This document shows positions 49,178 to 58,088 of a stretch of 64,000 nt of DNA, in pieces. Each line of letters begins with the position of its first letter. Within the stretch, counting starts at the first letter, position 1. The notes under the pieces are model-generated. The model saw only the letters and a list, made by a program, of their open reading frames with translations. It was not told the origin of the DNA and ran no database searches. The translations under genes were made by a program, and so were the position numbers. The stretch is from an uncultured Alistipes sp. (GTDB lineage: Bacteria > Bacteroidota > Bacteroidia > Bacteroidales > Rikenellaceae), in assembly GCF_963931675.1 (NCBI RefSeq), contig NZ_OZ007039.1, positions 1,583,657 through 1,647,656 of the forward strand, given 5' to 3'.

Positions 49178-49906
49178 ATGCAATTACGTCCATCCATGCG
49201 CCGTGCAGCCAAAATGCGGCTCGCTCTGGCTGGAGCCTCGGGGTCGGGAAAGACCTACTCCTCGCTCCTCATCGCTTACGGCATGACCTCCGACTGGTCC
49301 CGTGTTGCCGTCATCGATTCCGAGAACGGCTCGGCCGATCTCTATGCCCATCTGGGCAGTTATCAGGTCCTCACCCTGCCCGACTACTCTCCCGAGACCT
49401 ACATCGAGGCCATCGGTATCTGTGAACAGGCAGGGGCCGAGGTCATCGTCATCGACAGCATCTCCCATTGCTGGGACTATCTGCTCGATTTCCACGCCAA
49501 CCTGCAGGGAAACTCCTTTGCCAACTGGGCCAGGGTCACACCCCGTCAGAATGCCTTCATCCAACGCATTCTCAACTCCTCGTGCCACATCATCTGCACC
49601 ATGCGTTCCAAGCAGGATTATGTCCTCTCGGACAAGAACGGCAAGATGGTCCCCGAGAAGGTGGGATTGAAGGCCGTACAGCGCGACAACGTGGACTATG
49701 AGTTCACCGCCGTGCTGGACATCGCCATGAACCACAAGGCCACCACCTCCAAAGACCGAACGGGGCTCTTTACAGGGCGTCCCGAGTTCACGATAACTCC
49801 TGCTGTCGGTCAGGCCATCCTCAAATGGTGCAACATGGCACAGTCCACGCAACAGAATCCTTCCACGCAAAACCTCCACAGCCATGCTTCCAGCCTTTCA
49901 GCCTAA
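49178..49906 (+). CDS. RecA-like ATPase, Sak4/AAA_24 type
   Basis: 242 residues from MQLRPSMRRAAKMRLALAGA (in-frame ATG codons at 49142 and 49196 are alternatives). P-loop GASGSGKTYSS (about residue 20), Walker B IVIDSISHCWDYL and VAVIDSENGSADLY are typical of phage nucleotide-binding proteins and Sak4-like single-strand annealing recombinases. The C-terminus overlaps the DUF3871 gene by 23 nt, so the two are coupled. A role in element recombination or replication is likely; an anti-phage role is not excluded. Confidence 0.75.
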   Translation: MQLRPSMRRAAKMRLALAGASGSGKTYSSLLIAYGMTSDWSRVAVIDSENGSADLYAHLGSYQVLTLPDYSPETYIEAIGICEQAGAEVIVIDSISHCWDYLLDFHANLQGNSFANWARVTPRQNAFIQRILNSSCHIICTMRSKQDYVLSDKNGKMVPEKVGLKAVQRDNVDYEFTAVLDIAMNHKATTSKDRTGLFTGRPEFTITPAVGQAILKWCNMAQSTQQNPSTQNLHSHASSLSA

Positions 49907-50921
49907 TCCCGAGTTTGCCGTAGGGTTGAATCTACCCGTGAAGGAGGCAACCATCGTAGAGGAGCGTTCCGTAACGCCGATTGTATCGTTGGGGACTATA
50001 CCGCGTACCCGTCACTTTATCGAGGCCAACACCAAGCCTGTCGATATGGCCCATCTAAAAAACGATTGTGTCGTTCCCGTATTCAGCAAGGACAACGAGG
50101 TAACGATCTCCCACCAGAGTTTTATTGAAACAGTGTTAGGTGCTGCCCACCGTATGTTTCCACAAGAAGCCATCGACACACCCGATATTGTCGTTTCGCA
50201 TATCATCAAGGGACGGATTCCCGAGGCTATCCACAAGCCCGTGAACCAGCTCCTGGAGACGGACAAGACCATCTATTACGAACGCATGGCCTTCTGCTTC
50301 GAGATTCCCTCGATTTACGAGGAGGTGGCAGGCAATCGGTTGAATCTTTCGATCGGAGGGGTAAGGGCCTATAACCACGAAAATCTCTATTCGAAAAAGA
50401 CGGCCGAGAAGTTCAAGGTCTTCATCGGATTCAAGAACCTTGTCTGCTGCAACCTCTGTGTATCGACCGACGGATTCAAGCGGGAGTTGCGGGCGATGAG
50501 CGTACAGGAGTTGTTTAAGGCTTCGTTGCAGTTGTTCCAGCAGTACGATGCCGAACGGCATATTCGGCAGATGGCTGCATTACAGCGGCAATCGATCAGT
50601 GAACACCAGTTTGCGCAACTCATCGGAAAGGCTCGATTGTATCAATACCTGCCCACAGCCGAGCGAAAGGCATTGCCTGCCATGGAGTTTACCGACTGTC
50701 ACGTCAATGCCGTGGCAAAGGCCTACTACATGGACGAGAACTTTTCCAGAGGGGACAATCCCGAGATTGACTTGTGGAAGCTCTACAACCTCTTTACGGG
50801 AGCCAACAAGTCCAGCTACATCGACACATTCCTCGACCGTTCGCTGAATGCAACGCAGTTGATTGCAGGAATCGGACGGGCCTTGGAGGGAGATTCCGAG
50901 TACAGTTGGTTTGTGGAATAG
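49884..50921 (+). CDS. DUF3871-family protein
   Basis: 345 residues. VSHIIKGRIPEAIHKPVNQL, TIYYERMAFCFEIPSI, LNLSIGGVRAYNHENLYSKK and FKVFIGFKNLVCCNLCVSTDG are typical of DUF3871, a Bacteroidetes family found on mobile elements. It has no known enzyme motif. It overlaps the Sak4-like ATPase gene by 23 nt and ends in a terminator. That conserved neighbour suggests that it is a DNA-binding partner of the ATPase (inference). Confidence 0.8.
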   Translation: MLPAFQPNPEFAVGLNLPVKEATIVEERSVTPIVSLGTIPRTRHFIEANTKPVDMAHLKNDCVVPVFSKDNEVTISHQSFIETVLGAAHRMFPQEAIDTPDIVVSHIIKGRIPEAIHKPVNQLLETDKTIYYERMAFCFEIPSIYEEVAGNRLNLSIGGVRAYNHENLYSKKTAEKFKVFIGFKNLVCCNLCVSTDGFKRELRAMSVQELFKASLQLFQQYDAERHIRQMAALQRQSISEHQFAQLIGKARLYQYLPTAERKALPAMEFTDCHVNAVAKAYYMDENFSRGDNPEIDLWKLYNLFTGANKSSYIDTFLDRSLNATQLIAGIGRALEGDSEYSWFVE

Positions 50922-50934
50922 CGCTTTACAGAGT

Positions 50935-50977
50935 AGAATACCCTTGCTGTCCTGTGACGGCAGGGGTATTCTCTTTT
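50935..50977 (+). terminator. Terminator of the ATPase-DUF3871 pair
   Basis: AGAATACCC and GGGTATTCT enclose a second helix (TGCTGTC/GACGGCA), followed by CTTTT. Confidence 0.8.
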
Positions 50978-51022
50978 ACAACAAAACAAAGCGCACTAAT
51001 ATATAGCGAGACAGTTATATTA

Positions 51023-52044
51023 ACCCGTTGGCGGAATTAAGTCAGCGCATACTTGACTCTTCCAATGGGCTTGTTGTTTTTGTAGTTAATGTATTGTAGG
51101 ATTGTAAGTGCGCTGATTTTCCCGATAATCCGGGCGAACAACCCATCCGTGTCTTTCGCATAATTGCGTATGAGCATAAACTGGTCACATAGCTGTGAGA
51201 ACAAGGGTTCTATCCTTTTCCTGGCTTTGGCAAATGGATGGAAGACAGGTTTCCAGTCCCTTTGGTTTCTCCGGTAAGGCACTTTCAAACGAATATGGGC
51301 CGTCTCAAAAAGGTCCAGTTGCACATCGGCACTGATATAGCCCCTGTCTCCAATCACAGTGCAGTTGGAATAATCGACCTTGACATCCTTCAGGTAATTG
51401 ATGTCATGCACGCCCGCCTTCGTCAGGTCGAAAGAGTGTATGACCCCGCTCAACCCGCAGACGGCGTGCAGCTTATACCCATAGTAATATGTACCTTGTG
51501 AGGCACAATATCCGTAGGACGGGGCTTTCCGGTAGTCATTCCCGCCCATCGTACAACGCTTGGCGCGTGCTATCCGACATACCTCTACCGGCTTGGAGTC
51601 AATGCAGAAATAATCTTCGCCGCCATCCATCTCATTGGCGATTCTCTCCCGGATGAGCCTGCAGAGCTGTGCCGTAAACTTGCGCCTGTCGTTGTATTGC
51701 CTCCGGGATATAAGGTTCGGCATTTTGTCCCCGTATTCCTTCAATCTGGAAAACAACAGGGACTCGCTGTCTATTCCGACCGCTTCGGATGCCATGCTCA
51801 GAGCGACCACCTCAAGGTCGGAAAACTTGGGGACAACACCCGGACGGGGCACATTCCCTTGTTCATTGACTAAATTTCCTGCTTTTTGTTTGCAGATGTC
51901 CAGAAATTTTGCGAATATTGCGTATAAGTTGTGCATACGGTGTATGTAAATCAGATGTTTAGACACCTCTAATTTACTAAACACCAATAATATGCGCAAC
52001 TTTTTCTTCATAAAAGTTTTATGCCTTTAATTCCGCCAACGGGT
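51023..52044 (-). mobile_element. IS982-family insertion sequence
   Basis: Perfect 18-bp terminal inverted repeats ACCCGTTGGCGGAATTAA; length 1022 bp. The left flank TTATATTA (51015-51022) is not repeated at 52045, but recurs at 52237-52244 after a partial second copy. Confidence 0.9.
51037..51936 (-). CDS. IS982-family transposase
   Basis: 299 residues from MHNLYAIFAKFLDICKQKAG (an in-frame ATG at 52011 would add 25). The DDE-fold segments are YFCIDSKPVEVCRIARAKR, VIGDRGYISADVQLDLFE and KRIEPLFSQLCDQFMLIRNY. VVALSMASEAVGIDSESLLF is the family's N-terminal region. It appears intact, so the element may still move. Confidence 0.9.
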   Translation of the reverse strand: MHNLYAIFAKFLDICKQKAGNLVNEQGNVPRPGVVPKFSDLEVVALSMASEAVGIDSESLLFSRLKEYGDKMPNLISRRQYNDRRKFTAQLCRLIRERIANEMDGGEDYFCIDSKPVEVCRIARAKRCTMGGNDYRKAPSYGYCASQGTYYYGYKLHAVCGLSGVIHSFDLTKAGVHDINYLKDVKVDYSNCTVIGDRGYISADVQLDLFETAHIRLKVPYRRNQRDWKPVFHPFAKARKRIEPLFSQLCDQFMLIRNYAKDTDGLFARIIGKISALTILQYINYKNNKPIGRVKYALT

Positions 52045-52236
52045 ATTACCTGATTCATTTACCAAATTACTTGACACTTGCTTGCATATGTTCAGAAATT
52101 TTGCGAATATTGCATATAGGTTGTGCATACGATATTTGTCTATTAAAAGTTTGGGCACCTTTAATTTACCAAATATCAACAACATGCACAACTTTTTATT
52201 CATAAATCTTTTATCAATTTAATTCCGCCAACGGGT
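52045..52236 (-). mobile_element. Partial second IS982-like copy (192 bp)
   Basis: It is closely similar to the last 192 bp of the adjacent IS, including the same inverted repeat at 52219-52236, but many bases differ. The right flank TTATATTA matches the 8-bp direct repeat left of the full IS, so the two copies now sit inside a single target duplication. Confidence 0.85.
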
Positions 52237-52299
52237 TTATATTATTCATAATCTACATATTACGATTCGCTGCAAAGTCTGCAACTTACGGATATGGAA

Positions 52300-52390
52300 T
52301 TTATGCTGACGTAAAGTCGGAATCCGTGGTTTTCAGGGTTCTGAAAAGCAGAATTTCAGGGTTTATGCAGGCGTAAAGTTGAAATTCGTG
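52300..52390 (+). repeat. 29-bp imperfect direct repeat pair
   Basis: Two copies of TTTATGC-x-G-x-CGTAAAGT with a conserved CGTG end, 62 bp apart; TTCAGGGTT is also repeated between them. Possible relic of an att or origin region. Confidence 0.55.
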
Positions 52391-52496
52391 CAGATCTGCC
52401 CAAATTCAGAAGAACAAAGTTTACTTTCCACTCGAATTGCTATTGGATTACAGCTTTGTTTTGGCGAAATTTGCGTTACAATACCCCAGCAGAGTG

Positions 52497-52527
52497 TTGC
52501 GTATTGAAAAAACATTTCCTAACTTTG
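52497..52527 (+). promoter_or_regulatory. Orphan consensus promoter
   Basis: TTG, 20 bp, TAACTTTG. The nearest plus-strand gene starts about 550 nt downstream, so it may make a non-coding RNA. Confidence 0.5.
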
Positions 52528-53075
52528 TGTCGCTGTCCCATACGGATAGTAACATATTGATTTAGTGAAAGTGTTTCGCTAATCCTTGAAGATGAAATTT
52601 GGCGATTTTAGAGAACAAGGATAGGCAATACAGACACTCATCACCGTGTATAGGCATATATCGTTCTGATATATACTTATTCGGTGTGGGGTATTGTTTA
52701 TTTGTTCTCGGGCCACGCCAAATGCCTATCTTCAGATAAACGAACAACTCCACACTTTCTTTTTGCTTATAACCCACCGCAGCAGGAGTTGGTACGGTAA
52801 GAAACTTATTGTGTTATGCTCATAAAAAACCTTGTACCTAAACAGAGTACCATGCCGACTTAATTGATGTTGAGAACAATAAATTATCCCTGTAATCATT
52901 CAAGAAGACAGAGGACAGTAATAAACACACCTATAGAGATTACTAATCAAAAGAAACAAAGAGAAAATAATGTTCATTGGATCTCAAAATAAGCCTTACG
53001 CAAAGAACTAGACAGAAAGACTGAAATCATGCTTAGAATTACAATTCGTTGAATTACTATATCAATTGTTATATT

Positions 53076-53510
53076 ATGAAAAAATTAATTTTTCTTTTCG
53101 GATTTATCTTTTTATGCGGAATAGTAAATGCCCAGAATTATACATGTTTTAATTCCTCAAAATATACCATAGAAACATATGCACCAGACAAATCGGGTAA
53201 TATGATATGCATTGGTATAAAAAAAGAAACTCACAATACATGCTTTTACTTAAACACCACACGAGAGGAATTTTTTTCAAGCGGAAACAGCTTTACCAAG
53301 ACCAAAGAATATGTTAAATCACGAAATATTAGAGTTAATAATTATGGGGAAGGAGTAGAATTCACTTATGAAGATTTGACTACTGCAACATTATTTCGGA
53401 GAGGTAATATGGCTACAATTATTATAATAAAAGGTACAGAAAATGGAGTTGTTTTAGTATACACTTATACATGTAATGAGATCTATCAAGCAAATGTTAC
53501 GTTTTCGTAA
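53076..53510 (+). CDS. Small secreted protein, unknown function
   Basis: 144 residues from MKKLIFLFGFIFLCGIVNAQ; the signal peptide ends at NAQ. The mature part (NYTCFNSSKYTIETYAPDKS onward) is beta-rich and ends at EIYQANVTFS. I do not recognise a family. It is followed 61 nt later by a lipoprotein gene, and a third related-looking signal peptide begins at 54225. AT-rich. Confidence 0.65.
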   Translation: MKKLIFLFGFIFLCGIVNAQNYTCFNSSKYTIETYAPDKSGNMICIGIKKETHNTCFYLNTTREEFFSSGNSFTKTKEYVKSRNIRVNNYGEGVEFTYEDLTTATLFRRGNMATIIIIKGTENGVVLVYTYTCNEIYQANVTFS

Positions 53511-53571
53511 ATACGAAGATAGCATTTTCCCACAACCTCTATAATTATATTAGAATCAAATATTTAACACC

Positions 53572-54045
53572 ATGAAAAAATTATTCTTTACTGCATTTTT
53601 CATTTGCATTTGCAGCGTAAGTCTCCTCTTAAATAGCTGTGATCTGCTCCCAGCAAATAAAGAGAAAAACGAAAAAGCTAAGACTGAACAAATGAGGACA
53701 GAATACAATCGAAAGATAGCAGAAAGAGATAGGAAATGGTTAGATCAGAACGAAGCAACAGCCAGAAACTTTGCTAAAAACTTTACTCGAAATAAAGGAT
53801 ATACAATTCAATCAACAACGTTGGAAGGAAGGGAAGCTAGCGATGTCGGATCCAGCGGTATGAGATTCGTAGAATACAATAAACCTATTCCAACCGAAAT
53901 ACAATCAGCATATTATAATTATAACATCGTTACAGGAAATATCAGTGATAATGGAGGCTTGATCCATATTCGGGTACGAGTTAAATACACCAGATATGAA
54001 AATCCGAATTGGACTGTTGATTATTTCCGAGCTTCCCGTAATTAA
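53572..54045 (+). CDS. Small lipoprotein, unknown function
   Basis: 157 residues. MKKLFFTAFFICICSVSLLL leads to a lipobox LLNSC (Cys23). The mature N-terminus is highly charged and helical (NKEKNEKAKTEQMRTEYNRK), then a compact C-terminal domain (GLIHIRVRVKYTRYENPNWT). No family recognised. Possibly co-transcribed with the secreted protein upstream. Confidence 0.65.
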   Translation: MKKLFFTAFFICICSVSLLLNSCDLLPANKEKNEKAKTEQMRTEYNRKIAERDRKWLDQNEATARNFAKNFTRNKGYTIQSTTLEGREASDVGSSGMRFVEYNKPIPTEIQSAYYNYNIVTGNISDNGGLIHIRVRVKYTRYENPNWTVDYFRASRN

Positions 54046-54224
54046 TTTCTGCCATGAAACAGTTAATTAGCAATATATTGGATGCTGTATTTATAGGGAT
54101 ATTTAATAGAGCCCCCCTATAATTAAATATGTCTTATACGGGATCAGCAGCGGAACATTTCTTATATATCTCATTTATTTACAGTTAAAAGATCGTAGAA
54201 TATCAAAAGTTTTCTTTCTTGACT

Positions 54225-54261
54225 ATGAAAAAGATACTATTATTAGCTCATTTGTTGATAC
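54225..54261 (+). pseudogene. Signal-peptide fragment cut off by the IS256 element
   Basis: ATG followed by codons for KKILLLAHLLI, a typical signal-peptide start, breaks at the left end of the IS256-type element. The gene on the far side of the IS (58089) also begins with a similar HLLM stretch. Confidence 0.6.
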
Positions 54262-54281
54262 TGTTTCAAAGAGTGTGTCTA

Positions 54282-54290
54282 GGGGGGGGG
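54282..54290 (+). repeat. G9 tract (tract e)
   Basis: Nine Gs directly after the left terminal repeat of the IS256-type element, followed by TAAATAAA. Confidence 0.9.
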
Positions 54291-55219
54291 TAAATAAAAA
54301 AGTCTACAGATTTTTTAGATTTGTACAGGGAATCAACAAAAAACGGTAATGATGCCAAAAGTGGTTGGTGGTATAAAATGTAACCGACATAATATTTGGT
54401 AGTTATAAGGATAAAATAGAGATTAGTAGAAACGGGTTTCTACTAATCTCTATTTTTATGTCAAAAAAACGAAAAATACGCTGTCCTCATTGTGGCTTTT
54501 TAGAGACAATAAAATGGGGTACTCGTAGCGGTTGCAGCCGCTATTATTGTAAGAATTGTGGCAGCTATTTTACGGATCGTCGAGACTGGATTTCCGATAA
54601 AAACAAGTTTATATGGTTCGCGCGTTGGGTTCGCGGTAAACAGCGTATTTGTGACCTTGCGAGTGAGAGCGGATACAGCGAACGCACCCTAAAAAGATAC
54701 TTCTATCGGCTCTTGCCCCAGTGCCCTTTATGGCAGATACAGCGACGCGAGAAGGTAAATCTTCTGATCGACGGCACCTACTTCTCAAATAAGATTTGTC
54801 TGGTTGTATATCGGGATCACAACATCAAGATGACCCTCCTCTATCGCATAACCAGGAGTGAAACGCTGCGGGATTTGAAAGCAGACCTAACGGCTATACG
54901 CGATGTCGGCATTCAAATTGAGAGTGTCACCTGTGATGGATCTCCCAATATCATAAAAGCGGTGCGGGAAGTGTGTCCGGAGGCGATCTTGCAGCGTTGT
55001 ACGGTACATGTAGCGCGAGAGATAGAGACGTGGATTACACGCAAACCACAGACCGTAGCGGCACAGGAACTCCTCGAACTGGTGCACTTGTTAAATGGAG
55101 TACAAACACATGATGAGGCACAGTTATGGATACGGGCTTTTATTGACTGGTATCGGCGACACGAACCATTTATCAATGAAAAAACCGTAGATGAGCTGTC
55201 GGGAAGATGGTGGTTTACG

Positions 55220-56467
55220 TGAATTAGTCAAGACTTAATCTGACAGTTACGCATAAAAAGAGTAGATTTGTAACATAAAAGCAGATTAAGTTATGACCAC
55301 ATCAGAAAAAGTCATCAAGAACAAACTGGGACTGCTTGAGCTGTCCCAACAGTTGGGAAACGTGTCACGAGCCTGCAAGATTATGGGATACAGCCGTGAC
55401 AGTTTTTATCGTTTCAAGGAACTGTACGAGCAGGGCGGAGAACTGGCCCTGCAGGAGATTTCCCGTAAAAAGCCGGTGATAAAGAACCGCGTGGAGGAGC
55501 GCATAGAGCAGGCTGTAGTGCAGATGGCCATAGCCAACCCGGCTTTGGGACAAGTACGCGTATCCAACGAGCTGCGCAAGAAAGGCATACTCGTATCTCC
55601 CGGAGGAGTGCGCTCCATCTGGCTCAGGCATGACATGGAGACCTTCCAGAAACGCCTGAAGGCACTTTCGACCAAGGTGGAGCAGGAAGGCATCGTGCTT
55701 GACGAGAACCAGGTGGCCGCGCTGGAAAAAGCCAAGGCGGAGAAACAGGCACACGGGGAAATAGAGACTTATTATCCAGGCTTCCTTGTGGCGCAGGACA
55801 CCTATTATGTAGGGTATATCAAAGGCGTGGGGCACATTTACCAGCAGACGGTCATCGACACCTATTCCAAAATCGGATTCGCCAAACTTTACGACAGGAA
55901 GAACGCGCTCGTGGCGGCGGACATGCTCAATGACAGGGTGGTTCCGTTCTTCGAGCAGCATGACCTGAAACTGATGAGGATGCTCACGGACAGGGGAACC
56001 GAATACTGCGGAAACAGGGAAACACATGAATACGAACTGTATCTGGCCATCGAGGACATAGACCATTCCAAGATCAAGGCCAAGAGCCCGCAGACAAACG
56101 GCATCTGTGAACGCTTCAACAGGACTGTCCAGAACGAATTCTACGCCATCGCTTTCAGGAAGAAGATATACACCTCGATAGAACAACTGCAGGCAGACCT
56201 TGACACTTGGATGAACTCCTATAACACGCAAAGGACGCACTCCGGGAAATACTGTTTCGGGAAAACACCCATGCAGACTTTCCTCGAAGGAATGGAGGTG
56301 GCAAGGAGATATCAATTGCAGGATGCAGGGAAAATACAACCTGATGAGCAGGTTATTGGCTCACCAGGTTGTGAGAGTGAGAATAGTTGCGTATCTTCGC
56401 AGATGGCATCGGACACTTTTTTTGCCCGATAGTATAGAAAATGTCAGAACAAGTCTTGACTATTACA
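55220..56467 (+). mobile_element. IS481-family element (inner shell)
   Basis: 1248 bp with 25-bp imperfect inverted repeats (21 of 25), ends TG and CA, and a 7-bp target duplication GTTTACG (55213-55219 and 56468-56474). It lies inside the zinc-finger transposase gene. Confidence 0.92.
55293..56432 (+). CDS. IS481-family transposase
   Basis: 379 residues. An N-terminal HTH ([20 protein letters not shown]) and an rve-type DDE core: [16 protein letters not shown] (D), [15 protein letters not shown] (D) and [16 protein letters not shown] (E). [20 protein letters not shown] is the usual C-terminal block. Intact, so it may be active and is probably the latest arrival in the nest. Confidence 0.93.
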   Translation: MTTSEKVIKNKLGLLELSQQLGNVSRACKIMGYSRDSFYRFKELYEQGGELALQEISRKKPVIKNRVEERIEQAVVQMAIANPALGQVRVSNELRKKGILVSPGGVRSIWLRHDMETFQKRLKALSTKVEQEGIVLDENQVAALEKAKAEKQAHGEIETYYPGFLVAQDTYYVGYIKGVGHIYQQTVIDTYSKIGFAKLYDRKNALVAADMLNDRVVPFFEQHDLKLMRMLTDRGTEYCGNRETHEYELYLAIEDIDHSKIKAKSPQTNGICERFNRTVQNEFYAIAFRKKIYTSIEQLQADLDTWMNSYNTQRTHSGKYCFGKTPMQTFLEGMEVARRYQLQDAGKIQPDEQVIGSPGCESENSCVSSQMASDTFFAR

Positions 56468-56798
56468 GTTTACGCATAAGATGCTGCATCGAAGTGTCTC
56501 GCATATCAAGCGTGCCATACCCGATCTGTTTTCATACACGCGATACCCTAATGTACCTAAATCTTCAAATTCTATTGAGTCGTTCTTCGGTCACTTGAAG
56601 GATAATTTAAGAATCCATCGTGGACTCTCGGAACAACATTTTAAGGACTTTGTAAAGTGGTATCTTTTCCTGAACAGCAATGATGGAATTATTAAGAAAC
56701 GCAAATGACCAGAATCGTACAATTCTGGTCATTTGATCCAATACGACACCAACCACTTTTGGCATCATTACCCAAAAAACTAAAAAAGGAGTAGACTT

Positions 56799-57962
56799 AT
56801 GGTGTTGACAAAGGAACAACTTTCCGAATTAATATGCAAACATTCGGAGCGAGAAAATGGTCTTCAGGATCTGTTGGAGATCTTATTGGAGAGTATGATG
56901 GTCTCGGAACGCCGGGAATATCTCCGGGAAAACTCCGCATCAGGAAATAAATGCAACGGTTTCCGTCCGGGGCATAGTTACGGTCATGGCCGTACGCTGA
57001 CGTTCCGGATACCTCGAGATCGCTACGGGAATTTTCATCCCCGGATTCTGGCGATCCTGCGCCATCAGGAGGATGAATGCGAACGCCTTGCCGGAACGCT
57101 GTATACGAAAGGTCTTACGCAGGAACAGGTTGGCGAGGTATTCCAGGATATCTATGGCGAGCACTACAGCAAGGCGAGCATTTCGCGGATGCTGGACTAC
57201 CTCCGAGAAGATGTCTCGCAATGGCTCACGCGCTCTCTGGAGGCTTATTACCCCATCGTCTTCATCGATTGCGTACACATGAAGATCCACCGCAAGCGGA
57301 GCGTAGAAACAGAAGCTTTCTATGTGGTGCTAGCTGTGCGTGAAGACAAGCGGCGTGAAGTGCTGGGGATCTTCAACAAGCCCACGGAGAGCGCCCTGGG
57401 CTGGGGCGAGATGCTCGCAGAACTGCATGAACGAGGCGTTCGGAAGATCGGCCTGGTGTGTGCCGACGGGCTGAAGGGTCTGGAGGATGTCATCAGTGCG
57501 GTCTTTCCCGGAACCCCGCTACAACGCTGTACGACGCACCTGAAACGCAATCTGCTGAGCTGCGTGCGCAACGGCGACAAGGGCGAGCTGGCCGAGGATC
57601 TGCGACAGGTCTTCCGTACGGGGGATCGCAGCTATACGGTGGAGAGAGCCTGGGAACAATGGCAGGCGCTCTGTGAGAAATGGGGTCAGGATTATCGCAG
57701 TTTTCGACGACGGGGCGAAGACCCAGCCTACAAAGCCTACTTCACCTATCTGAATTACGAGGCAAGGATTCAGTCGATGATCTACACGACGAACTGGATC
57801 GAGCGTCTGCAGAAGGATTTTCGACGGGTTACACGCATGCGGGGAGCCATGCCCAGCGAGGAGTCGGTACTGCTGCTGATGGGTAAAACGGCCATGGATA
57901 AGAAGTCCTACCTGAGGCCGGTGCCGCGGATCGACCTGGATCGGGAATTATTCCCCGAGTGA
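56799..57962 (+). CDS. IS256-family transposase
   Basis: 387 residues from MVLTKEQLSELICKHSEREN. IVFIDCVHMKIHRKRSVETE (D), GLVCADGLKGLEDVISAVFP (D), PLQRCTTHLKRNLLSCV (the C/H signature) and TTNWIERLQKDFRRVTRMRG (E) make the IS256 DDE set. The gene is complete, but its leader is interrupted by the zinc-finger IS, which probably cuts it off from its own promoter. Confidence 0.94.
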   Translation: MVLTKEQLSELICKHSERENGLQDLLEILLESMMVSERREYLRENSASGNKCNGFRPGHSYGHGRTLTFRIPRDRYGNFHPRILAILRHQEDECERLAGTLYTKGLTQEQVGEVFQDIYGEHYSKASISRMLDYLREDVSQWLTRSLEAYYPIVFIDCVHMKIHRKRSVETEAFYVVLAVREDKRREVLGIFNKPTESALGWGEMLAELHERGVRKIGLVCADGLKGLEDVISAVFPGTPLQRCTTHLKRNLLSCVRNGDKGELAEDLRQVFRTGDRSYTVERAWEQWQALCEKWGQDYRSFRRRGEDPAYKAYFTYLNYEARIQSMIYTTNWIERLQKDFRRVTRMRGAMPSEESVLLLMGKTAMDKKSYLRPVPRIDLDRELFPE

Positions 57963-57983
57963 AGACTATAACACAAAAATATG

Positions 57984-58007
57984 AACAACACGCCGCGGCG
58001 TGTTGTT
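57984..58007. repeat. Perfect 24-bp palindrome after the IS256 transposase
   Basis: Half-site AACAACACGCCG followed at once by its exact reverse complement. It lies 21 nt after the transposase stop, with no T-run, and its right arm overlaps the -33 part of the outward promoter (58003-58031). An operator or a terminator without U-tract are both possible. Confidence 0.8.
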
Positions 58008-58031
58008 CTAAATCAAGAATCGCTATATTTG
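58003..58031 (+). promoter_or_regulatory. Outward-facing promoter in the IS256 right end
   Basis: TTG, 18 bp, TATATTTG, about 50 bp inside the IS end, pointing to the genes at 58089, 58735 and 59956. The -33 part overlaps the palindrome. Confidence 0.6.
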
Positions 58032-58088
58032 CATATCTGAAGAATCTGAAGGCGCCTGCACAGACACACTTTTTGAAACACTACCCAT

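Larger units (their letters stand above)
52245..53075. other. AT-rich gap, 830 bp, with repeats and a promoter but no supported gene
   Basis: Holds a 29-bp imperfect direct repeat (52300-52328 and 52362-52390; 24 of 29 identical) and a consensus promoter at 52497-52527. A 71-codon minus-strand frame (52562-52777) has no recognisable content. Otherwise I see nothing. Confidence 0.55.
54458..56708 (+). pseudogene. Zinc-finger IS256-like transposase, split by an IS481 insertion
   Basis: The first 254 codons (54458-55219) and the last 77 (56475-56708) join in frame if the IS481 element and one 7-bp repeat are removed, giving 331 residues. The N-terminus has a zinc ribbon (IRCPHCGFLETIKWG; RYYCKNCGSYFTD). 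LIDGTYFSN, VTCDGSPNIIKAVREV and the downstream SIESFFGHLKD supply the DDE triad of the zinc-binding IS256 variants. It is inactive as it stands. Confidence 0.88.
54345..56772 (+). mobile_element. Zinc-finger-type IS256-like element (middle shell)
   Basis: Perfect 26-bp inverted repeats at 54345-54370 and 56747-56772, beginning GGTAATGATGCC. Flanked by the 8-bp target duplication CAAAAAAC (54337-54344 and 56773-56780). About 1.17 kb without the inner element. It lies in the leader of the outer IS256 transposase gene. Confidence 0.93.
54262..58080 (+). mobile_element. IS256-type element (outer shell of a three-level nest)
   Basis: Terminal repeats TGTTTCAAAGAGTGTGTCT (54262-54280) and the reverse complement of TGTTTCAAAAAGTGTGTCT (58062-58080), 18 of 19 identical. 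It holds an IS256 transposase gene (56799-57962). Removing the inner element leaves about 1.38 kb, a normal IS256 size. No target duplication is seen, and the flanks look like two different but related genes. Confidence 0.8.

Noticed and set aside
52562..52777. Minus-strand frame of 71 codons
   Set aside because: No family signal and no promoter or spacing support.
54225..54293. Small peptide gene ending in three GGG codons and TAA
   Set aside because: The frame crosses the left end of the IS256 element; its start belongs to the interrupted gene, so the peptide is probably accidental.
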